Positions 10,133 to 18,923 of a stretch of DNA of 64,000 nt are shown here, piece after piece. This stretch comes from Paraburkholderia solisilvae (GTDB lineage Bacteria; Pseudomonadota; Gammaproteobacteria; Burkholderiales; Burkholderiaceae), in the NCBI RefSeq assembly GCF_902859875.1, contig NZ_CADIKF010000017.1:1-64000 (forward strand), written 5' to 3'. The position numbers and the translations under genes were made by a program. Positions within the stretch are counted from its first letter, which is position 1, and the number at the start of each line of letters is the position of its first letter. The notes beneath the pieces were generated by a model. It saw only the letters and a program-made list of their open reading frames with translations, ran no database searches and was not told where the DNA came from.

Positions 10133-10900
10133 TCAGGACAACGCGTTAGCGCCAATGAGGTCGAGCCGGTCCGTGCAAATCATGTCGACGCCCCATTGCA
10201 CGAGTTGCCGCGCGCGAACCGGATCGTTCACCGTATAGGCGAGGACCCGCAGCCCGGCGGCGTGAATCTCGTCGATCAGCGGTTGCGTCAGATGCCGGTG
10301 ATCCGCATGCAGCGATACGCACTGCAACTCACCCACGATGCGCCGCCAGTCACCGGGAACCTCGTCGAACAGCATGCCGCGCGGCAGATGGGGGGCGGCG
10401 GCGCGTGCCGCAGCCAACGCGTCGAAGGAGAACGATGACAGCAACGGCGTTTGCGAGCGCCACAGCGAAAGTGCCACCGCCGCGACGAGTTCTCCAGTCA
10501 ATGCGTCGCGACCAGGACAGGGCTTGATTTCGATATTGGCGGCGAGGCCGTCCCGCTCGCAACGAGCGGCGGCATCCGCCAGCGTAGGCAGGTGTTCGCC
10601 CGCAAAGCGGCGATCGAACCACGAACCCGCATCCAGTACGGCGAGGTGCGCCCACGTCTGCTTCGCCGCGTCGCCACGCCCGTTTGTCGTGCGGTCGAGC
10701 GTGTCGTCGTGCAGCAGAAACGTCTGGTTATCCGACGAGAGCTTCGCGTCAAACTCGACCATCCGGTAGCCGTGCCGCACGCACGCGTCGAACCCGGCCA
10801 GCGTATTTTCCGGCGCAAGCTTGCCGCCGCAGCGATGTGCCACCCACTGCGGGTATGGCCAGAGCGCGGATAGCCCGTCATCGGTTTTGTTTCTCATCAT
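10133..10900 (-). CDS. ugpQ: glycerophosphodiester phosphodiesterase
   Basis: This is a GDPD TIM-barrel enzyme of about 255 residues. The catalytic signature is near the N terminus as AHRCGGKLAPENT, followed by VEFDAKLSSDNQTFLLHDDTLDRTT with its metal-binding Glu/Asp and second His, and IEIKPCPG. It hydrolyses glycerophosphodiesters to sn-glycerol 3-phosphate and an alcohol. There is no signal peptide, so it is likely the cytoplasmic UgpQ type. Two ATGs in tandem (10900 and 10897) follow CAGG; either may be used. No ugp transport genes lie beside it in this window. Confidence 0.9.
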   Translation of the reverse strand: MMRNKTDDGLSALWPYPQWVAHRCGGKLAPENTLAGFDACVRHGYRMVEFDAKLSSDNQTFLLHDDTLDRTTNGRGDAAKQTWAHLAVLDAGSWFDRRFAGEHLPTLADAAARCERDGLAANIEIKPCPGRDALTGELVAAVALSLWRSQTPLLSSFSFDALAAARAAAPHLPRGMLFDEVPGDWRRIVGELQCVSLHADHRHLTQPLIDEIHAAGLRVLAYTVNDPVRARQLVQWGVDMICTDRLDLIGANALS

Positions 10901-10937
10901 GGACCTGCGTAAGACTGGTTCGATGTACCCACACTCA

Positions 10938-11462
10938 CTACGCAACCAGCATGCGAACTTCCCGCTGCATGCGTGGTGTCATTTGGCGCACCTCCTTGGC
11001 GAGGTTGATCTGCATCGCGGTTGACGCGACGTCGACCAGCGACTGCTCGAAATTGTAGTTGCCCTTGGACCGCAACCACCCGAGGATGTCGGCCAGATGC
11101 CACACCGTCGTGGTTCCTTCGTGAACCGGTGTCGGAAAGCTTGTTGCATGCGTGATCATGAGCTTGCGCATGTTTTGCCGCGTGACGCCGACCGCTTGCG
11201 CAGCATCGGTGAGCCCGACGAAATCGGGCGCAGCCTCGATCAGCCTCGCCGACGGCACGGCCGTCTTGACGCTTGCGAGCGCGCTGACGAGCGCTTCTTC
11301 CGCCGACCTCGCCTTGCGCGTGAATTCGAGTGCGATGCGCCCCGGTTGCCCGAGACCGACCAGCGCGTCATCGCAACCCGCCGCACCGAGCCGCTCGAGA
11401 AGATCGTCCATATCGACGTCGCGTTCCGACAGCTGATACTTCAACGTGAAAACGTAGTCCAT
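10938..11462 (-). CDS. helix-turn-helix protein, candidate antitoxin of a HicA-like pair
   Basis: The 174-residue protein has an N-terminal alpha/beta region (residues 1-75) and a helix-turn-helix around residues 83-102 (LTDAAQAVGVTRQNMRKLM). It starts two bases after the stop of the HicA-like gene and has its own strong ribosome site (AAGGAG), so the two are cotranscribed and probably made in a set ratio. The arrangement of a small basic toxin-like protein followed by a DNA-binding partner fits a toxin-antitoxin module in which the partner represses the shared promoter at the palindrome near 11,786. Function is inferred from context; no named family was recognised with certainty. Confidence 0.65.
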   Translation of the reverse strand: MDYVFTLKYQLSERDVDMDDLLERLGAAGCDDALVGLGQPGRIALEFTRKARSAEEALVSALASVKTAVPSARLIEAAPDFVGLTDAAQAVGVTRQNMRKLMITHATSFPTPVHEGTTTVWHLADILGWLRSKGNYNFEQSLVDVASTAMQINLAKEVRQMTPRMQREVRMLVA

Positions 11463-11464
11463 AG

Positions 11465-11746
11465 CTACTCCTTGTTCGATACGAGCCGTATGGCCGGCCG
11501 ATGTTTCATGTGCGTCGCACAGTTGTCGACAACCCGCTTCAACGCGTTGGCGTGATTGCCCGCGCTACGCGGCGTGCGCCACACACAGGCGATACAAAAC
11601 TCTCCGCAGCGACATTCGTCGTCGTTGTAAGGGCAATAAAGCTTGCCCCAAGCGTGACTTCCGCCAACCTCGACACGCCAACCGTGTGCTTCGGCATGCT
11701 TGAGCGCTGCTTCTATCTCCTTCTTGGGATGAACTGAACGCGTCAT
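11465..11746 (-). CDS. HicA-like small protein with Cys cluster, candidate toxin
   Basis: This 93-residue protein has a HicA-type double-stranded-RNA-binding-fold pattern: an N-terminal helix (EIEAALKHAEAHGW), then GGSHAWG at residues 28-34 with the His where HicA toxins have their catalytic His, then a closing RSAGNHANALKRVVD helix. Unlike classic HicA it carries five Cys residues between the strands (38, 45, 47, 51, 54), which could bind metal. The start at 11746 follows GAGG six bases upstream. It is first in a two-gene operon with the helix-turn-helix protein. Ribonuclease activity is a guess from fold similarity. Confidence 0.65.
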   Translation of the reverse strand: MTRSVHPKKEIEAALKHAEAHGWRVEVGGSHAWGKLYCPYNDDECRCGEFCIACVWRTPRSAGNHANALKRVVDNCATHMKHRPAIRLVSNKE

Positions 11747-11756
11747 GCTGACCTCA

Positions 11757-11793
11757 AGAATAGAGATGTAATTCGTCGTTGTCAATTGACAAC
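11757..11793 (-). promoter_or_regulatory. promoter with 16-bp palindromic operator for the HicA-like operon
   Basis: A perfect 16-bp palindrome GTTGTCAATTGACAAC spans 11778-11793. On the minus strand its right half contains a consensus -35 TTGACA, followed after exactly 17 bases by TATTCT (11757-11762) as a -10. A repressor on the palindrome would block the -35. The predicted start of transcription would fall only a few bases before the ATG at 11746, so the true -10 may be elsewhere. Confidence 0.6.
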
Positions 11794-11986
11794 TTTTTTG
11801 AGATGGCGCGACTTTCACCGTACCGTCGTAGTACGAAACATGCCCCAGTTGAAAAGTATTCGTTCATGGATGCCCTCGCAACGTGTTCGAGAGAGAGCAT
11901 CGTGCCGGGCAAGCCGTCACACATCAATATGCCGAACGATGTAGTCCGGAGCATTCGGCGGCGGCGCCATCGCATGGACCGCATGA

Positions 11987-12016
11987 AACAAAAAAGCCCG
12001 CATGGAAAGCGGGCTT
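11987..12016 (-). terminator. Rho-independent terminator after lipA
   Basis: Read on the minus strand, AAGCCCGC (12016-12009) pairs with GCGGGCTT (12001-11994) around a seven-base loop, followed by a T run. It lies 33 bases beyond the lipA stop. Confidence 0.9.
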
Positions 12017-12048
12017 GCAGCAAACCTGTGACTCGAAGCGTGGCGTCT

Positions 12049-13053
12049 TCAGACCACGCCGGCTCCGTGAGCCTGCACGTCGGCGTGATAGCTCGAGCGC
12101 ACCATCGCGCCGACCGCCGCGTGCGTGAACCCCATCTTGTAGGCCTCTTCCTCGTACATCCTGAACGTGTCCGGATGCACGTACGCGCGCACCGGCAGGT
12201 GGTGTTCCGACGGTTGCAGGTACTGACCGATCGTCAGCATGTCGACGTCATGTGCGCGCAGGTCGCGCATCACCTGCAAAATTTCCTCTTCCGTTTCGCC
12301 AAGCCCCACCATCAGACCGGACTTCGTTGCGACATCGGGATGCAGCGCCTTGAAGTCTTTCAGCAACTTCAACGAGTGCGCGTAGTCCGAACCCGGGCGC
12401 GCCTCCTTGTACAGACGCGGCACCGTCTCGAGGTTGTGGTTCATCACATCGGGCGGCGCGGCATTCAGGATGCCGAGCGCGCGATCGAGGCGCCCGCGAA
12501 AATCAGGCGTCAGAATCTCGATACGCGTTTCCGGAGACAGCTCACGCGTCTTGCTGATGCACTCGACAAAGTGCGCCGCCCCGCCATCGCGCAGGTCGTC
12601 GCGGTCCACGCTCGTGATCACCACGTATTTTAGTTTCAGCGCCGCGATCGTGCGCGCCAGGTTGAGCGGCTCGTCGGCATCGAGCGGATCAGGACGGCCG
12701 TGGCCGACATCGCAAAACGGGCAGCGGCGCGTGCATTTGTCGCCCATGATCATGAACGTCGCGGTGCCCTTGCCGAAGCACTCGCCGATGTTCGGGCAAC
12801 TCGCTTCCTCGCACACCGTATGAAGGTTGTGCTCGCGCAGAATCTGCTTGATTTCGTAGAAGCGCGAATTGCCGGTCGCGGCTTTCACGCGGATCCAGTC
12901 CGGCTTCTTCAGCTTTTCGATTGGAACGATCTTGATCGGGATACGCGCAGTCTTCGCCTGCGCTTTCTGCTTGGCCGTCGCATCGTATGCAGCAGGCGCC
13001 GCAGCGGCATCGGGAGTGGGTTGGCCTGCGAGGTTCGCGGTAACGTCAGTCAT
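12049..13053 (-). CDS. lipA: lipoyl synthase
   Basis: LipA is a radical-SAM enzyme that inserts two sulfur atoms into octanoyl groups on lipoyl domains. The 334-residue product has both iron-sulfur clusters: the auxiliary cluster motif C-x4-C-x5-C in [12 protein letters not shown] and the radical-SAM motif C-x3-C-x2-C in [22 protein letters not shown] and the [11 protein letters not shown] segment are family landmarks. The ATG at 13053 overlaps the end of lipB by eight bases, so the pair is translationally coupled. The N-terminal ~40 residues are an Ala/Lys-rich extension. Confidence 0.97.
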   Translation of the reverse strand: MTDVTANLAGQPTPDAAAAPAAYDATAKQKAQAKTARIPIKIVPIEKLKKPDWIRVKAATGNSRFYEIKQILREHNLHTVCEEASCPNIGECFGKGTATFMIMGDKCTRRCPFCDVGHGRPDPLDADEPLNLARTIAALKLKYVVITSVDRDDLRDGGAAHFVECISKTRELSPETRIEILTPDFRGRLDRALGILNAAPPDVMNHNLETVPRLYKEARPGSDYAHSLKLLKDFKALHPDVATKSGLMVGLGETEEEILQVMRDLRAHDVDMLTIGQYLQPSEHHLPVRAYVHPDTFRMYEEEAYKMGFTHAAVGAMVRSSYHADVQAHGAGVV

Positions 13054-13921
13054 TCGTTCGTTCCAGTGAGGCGGTAGCAGAACAGGCCTGCGGTTCTGCC
13101 TGCGGTTTTGTCTGCGGTTGTACCTGCGATTTTGGCTGCAATTGGGTCTGCGGCTGAGTCGCGGCGGGGAAAACACCGTCGATGTTTGCGGTGAGGCACG
13201 CTGCCAGCGTACGGGCGACTTCGGCCCAGCCGGCGCTTACACCCAGCGTCGCCATATCGACCGTTTCGAGCCCCGCGTAACCGCATGGATTGATCGCGAG
13301 AAACGGCTGCAAGTCCATATCCACGTTCAGGCTTACGCCGTGGTAACTGCAGCCATTGCGGATTTTCAGCCCCAGCGCGGCGATTTTCGCGCCGACGTGC
13401 GGCCCTGCGGCCGGGCCCGGCGCGACATAGATGCCCGGCGCGCCCGCCTTGCGTTCTCCGGCGAGATTATACGCCGCGAGCGTTTCGATCACGGCCTGCT
13501 CGATGCGTGTCACGAGCTCGCGCACCATCAGTTTGCGCCGCCGCAAATCGAGCAGCAGATAGGCCACCACCTGACCAGGGCCGTGATAGGTGATTTGCCC
13601 GCCCCGGTCGACCTTGACGAGCGGAATGCCGCTGTCCGCCGCCAGCAGATGCGCAGGGTCGCCCGCCTGGCCTAACGTAAAAACGGGGGGATGCTCGACG
13701 AGCCAGATTTCGTCCGCGGTTTCGGCGGTGCGCGCTTCGGTGAACGCGCGCATCGCGTCGAAACTGGCCGCGTAGGGTTCAATGGCGCGCCAACGCAGCA
13801 CGATGGACGTCGAAACGGGCGCTGCCGCGGCAGCGCCAACCGGGGTGGTTTCAGGTAGCGCCGCTCCGGCACGGGTAGAACCGGACGGCGCGACAGGCGG
13901 GATAACCGGCGTGGCACACAT
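13046..13921 (-). CDS. lipB: lipoyl(octanoyl) transferase, with Gln/Pro-rich tail
   Basis: LipB moves the octanoyl group from acyl carrier protein to lipoyl domains. The 291-residue product has the expected motifs [32 protein letters not shown] with the catalytic Lys, and the thioimidate Cys in NPCGYAGL. The C-terminal ~45 residues after the catalytic domain are an unusual run of alternating Gln, Pro and Lys (repeated QPQ/QPK/QPE units) encoded by imperfect 11-12-bp DNA repeats at about 13,088-13,155. The N terminus also has a ~35-residue Ala/Pro extension. Both tails are outside the family core. Confidence 0.95.
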   Translation of the reverse strand: MCATPVIPPVAPSGSTRAGAALPETTPVGAAAAAPVSTSIVLRWRAIEPYAASFDAMRAFTEARTAETADEIWLVEHPPVFTLGQAGDPAHLLAADSGIPLVKVDRGGQITYHGPGQVVAYLLLDLRRRKLMVRELVTRIEQAVIETLAAYNLAGERKAGAPGIYVAPGPAAGPHVGAKIAALGLKIRNGCSYHGVSLNVDMDLQPFLAINPCGYAGLETVDMATLGVSAGWAEVARTLAACLTANIDGVFPAATQPQTQLQPKSQVQPQTKPQAEPQACSATASLERTND

Positions 13922-14038
13922 GATTGCGCGAGTTTACCGAAAACTTGCGTGTCACGCCGACGGCAGCTCGATCCACGAGAGGCCCGGATCGATACGGGGC
14001 CATACCAATGCTCGCTGCGGGCCTTGGCAGCCGCCCCG

Positions 14039-14365
14039 TCACACCGTCCGCCAGTCTCCGCGCACGCGCGCGCCGAGCCGCTCGACGACCCGCGCAAGCC
14101 AGTTGAGCGCACGCTCGTTGGCCCGCTTCGGCACATAGAACACGACATACGCGTGCGTGCCGCGCTCAACGCTCAGCCACAACCGTTCGCCGCGACGCAG
14201 CCGCAACGCTCTACCCGGTTCGAGCCAGTAATCGTCGACGTCGTCGCTGCGGGTCACCCATACCGCGCCGCCATGCACCGACAGCCGCGTGCTGCTGGTG
14301 ACGCGCAGCGGCACCGTCTCGCCAGCCAGGAGTTCGAAGCGGATGCTAGAGGAAATTTCTTGCAT
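14039..14365 (-). CDS. DUF2917 domain protein
   Basis: This is a 108-residue protein whose N-terminal two thirds (FELLAGETVPLRVTSSTRLSVHGGAVWVTRSDDVDDYWLEPGR pattern) is a small beta-rich cupin-like DUF2917 domain with the family's G-x-VW[VI]T signature; the C-terminal part is basic and Arg-rich. Its biochemical role is unknown. It is divergent from the GcvA-like LysR gene with about 100 bases between them, a pairing common in Burkholderiales, so it may be that regulator's target. Confidence 0.8.
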   Translation of the reverse strand: MQEISSSIRFELLAGETVPLRVTSSTRLSVHGGAVWVTRSDDVDDYWLEPGRALRLRRGERLWLSVERGTHAYVVFYVPKRANERALNWLARVVERLGARVRGDWRTV

Positions 14366-14464
14366 GACACCCTCGCAAATGAACGTTTCATGCCTACAAT
14401 CGTAGACGGGACAAGGGTTTGCACCAAACGATCATTTTTCACGGTTATGTGAGAAAAACTAACA

Positions 14465-15493
14465 ATGGACCTTCGCGATCTGCCTGCACTGAACGCGGTC
14501 AAGGCGTTCGAAGCCGCCGCGCGGCACGAAAGCTTCTCGCGCGCCGCCGACGAGCTGTTTGTCACGCACGGCGCGGTGAGCCATCAGATTCGCGCGCTGG
14601 AAGCCGAACTCGGCGTCACGCTCTTCACCCGCGAAGGCAAGCGTCTGCGTCTGACCGACGTTGGCCGGCGCTATGCGGTACGCGTGCGCACCGCGCTTGT
14701 CGGACTCGCCGAAGCCACCCGTGAAATTCGCTCAAGCGATCGGGAAAAGCGGCTCGTCGTCTCAATCCTGCCGTCGTTCGCCGCGCGCTGGATGACGCCT
14801 CGCGTCGGCAGCTTTATCGAAGCGAATCCGCAGTGGGACCTCGAGCTGCAGACCAGCAACGTGCTGGTCGACTTCGCACGCGATGACGTCGATGTCGCCG
14901 TCCGGTTCGGCTACGGCCGGTACCCGGGCCTGCACGTCGAACTATTGCTCGAGGAAGTGTTCTTTCCGGCCTGCACGCCGGACTTCAACGGCGGCGATCT
15001 GCCGAAAACACCTGCCGACCTGGCCAATGTGCCGTTATTGCGATCGGACGATCAGTTGTGGAAGCGCTGGTTCGACGCGGCCGGTCTGCCGGACTGGCCG
15101 GAACCGCGCCGTGGCGTGCTGTATCAGGATTCGTCTAACCTGCTGCAGGCGACGATCGACGGGCAGGGTGTCGCGCTTACGCGGCGCGCATTGGCGACGC
15201 ATGAAATCGAGGCAGGGCGGCTGGTACGGCTATTCGATGTCGACGGTCCGAGCCCGTGGCAATACTTTTTTGTCTGCCCGCCGCAGTTGCGGCATACGCC
15301 GCGCGTCGAAGCCTTCCACGACTGGATTTTCACTGAAGCCGAGCGCTTCAGGAACGAGTTGCAACGGGTTGGCTCAACCGGCCCGAAGCGCCGTGCGCAG
15401 GGGCATCCGAAGAGCCGGTCTGGAGGCGATGCGAGCCCGCGCAAACCCGCGAAGAAAACTACAGAACAACCTTCACCATCGGATGCCCGGTGA
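14465..15493 (+). CDS. LysR-family transcriptional regulator, GcvA-like
   Basis: This is a 342-residue LysR regulator. The N-terminal winged helix (LPALNAVKAFEAAARHESFSRAADELFVTHGAVSHQIRALE region) has the GcvA-group opening LPALNAVKAFEAAAR, and a periplasmic-binding-like effector domain follows (VSILPSFAARWMTPRVGSF, DVDVAVRFGYG). The last ~45 residues are a Lys/Pro/Ser-rich tail beyond the usual family end. It is divergent from the DUF2917 gene and its 3' end overlaps the convergent DUF493 gene by 35 bases. Target genes are unknown. Confidence 0.9.
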   Translation: MDLRDLPALNAVKAFEAAARHESFSRAADELFVTHGAVSHQIRALEAELGVTLFTREGKRLRLTDVGRRYAVRVRTALVGLAEATREIRSSDREKRLVVSILPSFAARWMTPRVGSFIEANPQWDLELQTSNVLVDFARDDVDVAVRFGYGRYPGLHVELLLEEVFFPACTPDFNGGDLPKTPADLANVPLLRSDDQLWKRWFDAAGLPDWPEPRRGVLYQDSSNLLQATIDGQGVALTRRALATHEIEAGRLVRLFDVDGPSPWQYFFVCPPQLRHTPRVEAFHDWIFTEAERFRNELQRVGSTGPKRRAQGHPKSRSGGDASPRKPAKKTTEQPSPSDAR

Positions 15494-15728
15494 GCGCCCG
15501 GTAGATATCGTCGAGATGCTCGCGATTCTGCGCACGTACGGTTACGGTCAACCCCGTGTAGTTGCCGCCGCTCGACGGGCGCGTCTCGATGGATGCGGCG
15601 TCGAACCCGCTATCGAATTGCAGGATCACGCCCGTGATGGTTGCGACGAATTCCGGGTGCGATTTTCCCATCACCTTGATCGGGAAATCGCAGGGGAAAT
15701 CAATCAGTGAATCTCTTTCGGCGCTCAT
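15459..15728 (-). CDS. DUF493 (YbeD-like) protein
   Basis: This 89-residue protein has the DUF493/YbeD ferredoxin-like alpha/beta fold pattern: DFPCDFPIKVMGKSHPEF at the N terminus and YTGLTVTVRAQNREHLDDIYRALTGHPMVKVVL at the end. YbeD is found next to dacA and lipB in many Proteobacteria, as it is here (DD-carboxypeptidase upstream, lipB-lipA downstream), and the fold suggests an ACT-like regulatory role, but the function is not established. The 3' end runs into the LysR gene on the opposite strand. Confidence 0.9.
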   Translation of the reverse strand: MSAERDSLIDFPCDFPIKVMGKSHPEFVATITGVILQFDSGFDAASIETRPSSGGNYTGLTVTVRAQNREHLDDIYRALTGHPMVKVVL

Positions 15729-15930
15729 GCTATCGCCTCCTTACGGCAAACTGCGGGCAAACGGCGGGCAAACGACGGGAAAAACGGCGCGCAGACCACA
15801 CAGGCACACTTGCAGCGCGAACTCGCGTGCAAACTACGTGCAAACTGCGAGCAACCCGCGGCCAAACCGCGCGCCCCCGCCAGCACGCGCGCGACCATCA
15901 AACCGGACGGCCGCCGCTGCGGCCGCACGC

Positions 15931-17151
15931 TCACTTCTTCTTGTTGAACATCAGCATCAACGAATCCCACACGCGGCCCACGATGCCCGCTTGCGGCACC
16001 GCCTGCAGCGCGACGATCGGGAATTGCGCGAGCGTCTTGCCGTCCGACACGAGCTTCGCGGTACCGACCTGCTGACCTGCCGCGATCGGCGCGATCAGCG
16101 GATCCGCGTGCTCGACCTGCGGCTTCAGCTTGTCGCCGAGGCCCTTCGGCAGCGTAATGTACTGGTCCATCGTCACGCCGAGCTTGACGGTGTCCTGCGT
16201 GCCCTTGTACACGCGCGGCGTTTCGATGACCTGCCCCGCCTTGTACAGACGCACCACGTCATACGCGCTGTAGCCGTAGTTCAGCATCTTCAGGCTGTCC
16301 TGTACGCGGTCGTGCTCCTTCTGCTCGCCCATCATCACCGTGACGAGGCGGCGCGACGCGTCGGGCACGCCCGCCAGCGGACGCTTCGCCGTTGCGATCA
16401 GGCAGTAGCCCGCGGCCTGCGTGTGCCCGGTCTTCAGGCCGTCGACGGTCGGGTCGATCCACAGCAAGCGGTTGCGGTTCGGCTGCTTGATCTTGTTGTA
16501 CGTGAATTCCTTGACCGAGAAGATGCTGTAGTAGTCCGGATAATCGCGAATCAGGCGCGTCGACAGCACCGCGAGGTCGCCCGCGGTCGTGTAGTGCTGC
16601 GCGTCGGGCATGCCGTTCACATCGGCGAAGTGGGTGTTCTTCATGCCGAGCTTCTGCGCTTCGGCGTTCATCATCGTGACGAACTGCGACTCGCTGCCGC
16701 CGACCAGTTCGGCGAGCGCGATGGCCGCGTCGTTACCCGACTGCACGATCATGCCGTACACGAGATCGTGCACCGTCACCGGCTTGTTCGCTTCGATGAA
16801 CATCCGCGATTCGTCGTTCTTCACGCGGCGGACCGCTTCGCTCGGCGTCACGGTCTGCTCCATCGAGATTTTCTTCGACTGCAGCGCCTGAAACACGAGG
16901 TACGCGGTCATCAGCTTCGTCAGCGAAGCGGGTTCGACGCGCTCATCCGGATTGCCCGACGCGAGCACCTGGTTGCTGGTCGCATCGACGAGCACCCACG
17001 ACCGTGCGTTCACGGCCGGCGGCGGCACCTGCGCAAACGAGGAACTCGCGACGAGTGCCGCGGGCAGCACCACGCCGAGCATCGCGGCGCGGCTGATGGA
17101 TGGGGGAACGAAGGACGCCAGTGTCGGGAAGCCGGGATTGGAAAAGCGCAT
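15931..17151 (-). CDS. dacC: D-alanyl-D-alanine carboxypeptidase (PBP5/6 type)
   Basis: This is a serine DD-carboxypeptidase that trims the terminal D-Ala from peptidoglycan pentapeptides in the periplasm. The 406-residue precursor has a signal sequence ending near SSSFAQ, then the three penicillin-binding motifs SLTK, SGN (VQSGNDA) and KTG (LKTGHT), then the PBP5-type C-terminal domain. The product ends DSLMLMFNKKK, consistent with an amphipathic membrane-binding C-terminal helix. The gene sits upstream of DUF493, lipB and lipA, reading the same way, with about 200 bases in between. dacA would be an equally acceptable name. Confidence 0.93.
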   Translation of the reverse strand: MRFSNPGFPTLASFVPPSISRAAMLGVVLPAALVASSSFAQVPPPAVNARSWVLVDATSNQVLASGNPDERVEPASLTKLMTAYLVFQALQSKKISMEQTVTPSEAVRRVKNDESRMFIEANKPVTVHDLVYGMIVQSGNDAAIALAELVGGSESQFVTMMNAEAQKLGMKNTHFADVNGMPDAQHYTTAGDLAVLSTRLIRDYPDYYSIFSVKEFTYNKIKQPNRNRLLWIDPTVDGLKTGHTQAAGYCLIATAKRPLAGVPDASRRLVTVMMGEQKEHDRVQDSLKMLNYGYSAYDVVRLYKAGQVIETPRVYKGTQDTVKLGVTMDQYITLPKGLGDKLKPQVEHADPLIAPIAAGQQVGTAKLVSDGKTLAQFPIVALQAVPQAGIVGRVWDSLMLMFNKKK

Positions 17152-17650
17152 AGGATCGGTTCAGGCAGAAATGGGCAATCACGCGTGAGCGGCGCGCGGT
17201 GTGAGCAAGCCGGCTAGCGTACGTCGCGCCGCATCGTGCCTCACCGATGCCCCAACAACGAGGTGAGCGGCAAGGATTGAAGGCAACGCGGCGCTTCTTG
17301 GACCACCGGCTACGCGATCGGTTCGCGCAGCGCGCCTCGCGTCCGTCGCGGCGCGAAGATGATCGAAGCGGATCATTGCGCGATGCCTGCGGCGAAATAG
17401 GGGCGCTGCGCCCAAAAAAGAGCGCTCATTATACGCGCCGCAAGACCACATTTTTCCAGCCGGGCCACGCTTTTTACGGTGTCTTTTGCAGATGTGTTGT
17501 GTTCATGCACCGCGCGCGGCGCGCGTCACGCGCACATCGCGGCGCGCATCGTGCCCGCCTTGCGGCGAAATGCGGCGACACCGGGGCAGTCGCGCGACGC
17601 GCGCAGCCGTTACCGCGCTACGGACACGACGCACACGACGCGCACGGCAC
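17152..17650. other. intergenic region, no gene supported
   Basis: These 500 bases lie between the carboxypeptidase start and the hydrolase stop, so they must contain the carboxypeptidase promoter. A GGGCG/CGCCC hairpin at 17401-17413 is flanked by an A run on the plus strand and does not have terminator polarity for either flanking gene. Reading frames crossing it have no recognisable domain or start context. Confidence 0.5.
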
Positions 17651-18277
17651 TCAACGCCACGCGTCGACGACGATGCGCTTCAGAATGTGGAGCTTGCGAT
17701 GCAGGAAATGCTCGGCGCCCGGAATCACGACCACCGGCAGTTCCTGCGGCGTCGCCCAGTCGAAGACCGACTTGATGGGCACCGTGTCGTCGATCTCGCC
17801 GTGAATCACGAGCGTGTTTTCCGGCACCGGCGCGACGTCCCAGTTGCTCGCCGCGGTGCCGACGAACACGATGCGCTCGATCGCACCGCCCTCCTCGCGC
17901 AGCCGCGCGGCCACGTGCGACAGCACGAACGTGCCGAACGAAAAACCCGCGAGCACGAGCGGCAGATCGGCCTGCCCGGGCTGCGCGCGCATGTAGTCGA
18001 GCACCGCGCGCAGGTCGTCGCGCTCGCCGATGCCGTTGTCGTGCTCGCCCTCGGTCGCACCGACGCCGCGGAAATTCGCGCGGTACGTCACGTAATTCAA
18101 TTGCACCAGCGTGCGCGCAAGCGTCTGCGCAACCTTGTTATCCATCGAACCGCCAAAGAGCGGATGCGGATGCGCGACGAGCGCGATACCGCGCGGCTCG
18201 CCATCGGGCAGATCGAGCGCGACTTCGATCTTGCCGATCGGACCGTCGATCAAAAATTTCTGCGTATGAGCATTCAT
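17651..18277 (-). CDS. alpha/beta hydrolase, YfbR/DienHydro-like
   Basis: This 208-residue alpha/beta hydrolase has the nucleophile elbow GFSFG, the oxyanion region HPHPLFGGSMDNKV, an acid in GEIDDTVP and the final catalytic His in GAEHFLHRKL. The HPHP-x-GG-x-MDNKV segment is typical of small bacterial hydrolases annotated only as alpha/beta hydrolases; the substrate is unknown. It has no signal peptide. The gene precedes nothing obviously related: the ferredoxin-like gene upstream is separated by about 110 bases. Confidence 0.85.
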   Translation of the reverse strand: MNAHTQKFLIDGPIGKIEVALDLPDGEPRGIALVAHPHPLFGGSMDNKVAQTLARTLVQLNYVTYRANFRGVGATEGEHDNGIGERDDLRAVLDYMRAQPGQADLPLVLAGFSFGTFVLSHVAARLREEGGAIERIVFVGTAASNWDVAPVPENTLVIHGEIDDTVPIKSVFDWATPQELPVVVIPGAEHFLHRKLHILKRIVVDAWR

Positions 18278-18389
18278 TGGCGCCGCTTCTGGGTCAATTG
18301 CAGGGATGAACTAAGGGTGAACTGAGGGTGAGCCGGGAGCGAACCGCGGACCGGTTACGAATCGGCTACAGCCGATTGATGAGCCGGGT

Positions 18390-18713
18390 TCACTGATCGA
18401 TTTTCAGCCGCTCGACGATCTTGCCGTTCACAAGGTGCGACTCGACGATTTCGTCGATGTCGCTTGCGTCGACGTACGTGTACCACGTGCCTTCGGGATA
18501 GATGACGATCGTCGGTCCTTCTTCGCAGCGGTCGAGGCACCCGGACTTGTTGATGCGCACCTTGCCGGGCCCGGCGAGACCCAGCTGCTTCACCCGTTTT
18601 TTTGCGTATTCCTGCATTTCCTGCGCATTGCAGTTCGCGCAGCATGGGCGCGCCGCACCCGGTTCCCGCTGGTTCAGGCAAAAGAACACGTGATATTTGA
18701 AAAATGAATCCAT
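18390..18713 (-). CDS. [2Fe-2S] thioredoxin-like ferredoxin
   Basis: This 107-residue protein has a Cys pattern of the thioredoxin-fold [2Fe-2S] ferredoxins: CLNQREPGAARPCC near the N terminus and CLDRCEEGP in the second half, followed by IVIYPEGTWYTYVDASDIDEIVESHL, which is strongly conserved in that group. The likely role is one-electron transfer in the cytoplasm; the partner is unknown. The ATG at 18713 was chosen because it begins the conserved SFFKYHVFFCLN segment. The longer open frame upstream looks non-coding. Confidence 0.88.
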   Translation of the reverse strand: MDSFFKYHVFFCLNQREPGAARPCCANCNAQEMQEYAKKRVKQLGLAGPGKVRINKSGCLDRCEEGPTIVIYPEGTWYTYVDASDIDEIVESHLVNGKIVERLKIDQ

Positions 18714-18923
18714 CGGCGTAATCGGCAGGCGAAATGTTGTTGAAAGTGCGGAACGCGAGAAACGCGAGAAGCGCGAAGTCCGGCGTCGAAGCACGGCAAT
18801 GACCCGAAACTTCAGCAGGCGTCGATCTCCTTCGATGCAACCGATTATAACGACCGCTTCTCATCCCGGCTTCTCACCACCGCTTCCACGCGCCGCTCAC
18901 CGGCGGTTCAGGACTCGCGCCCG

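Noticed and set aside
17401..17413. GGGCG/CGCCC hairpin with A run
   Set aside because: The A run lies on the plus strand after the hairpin, so neither direction gives the stem-then-T-run order of an intrinsic terminator for a flanking gene.
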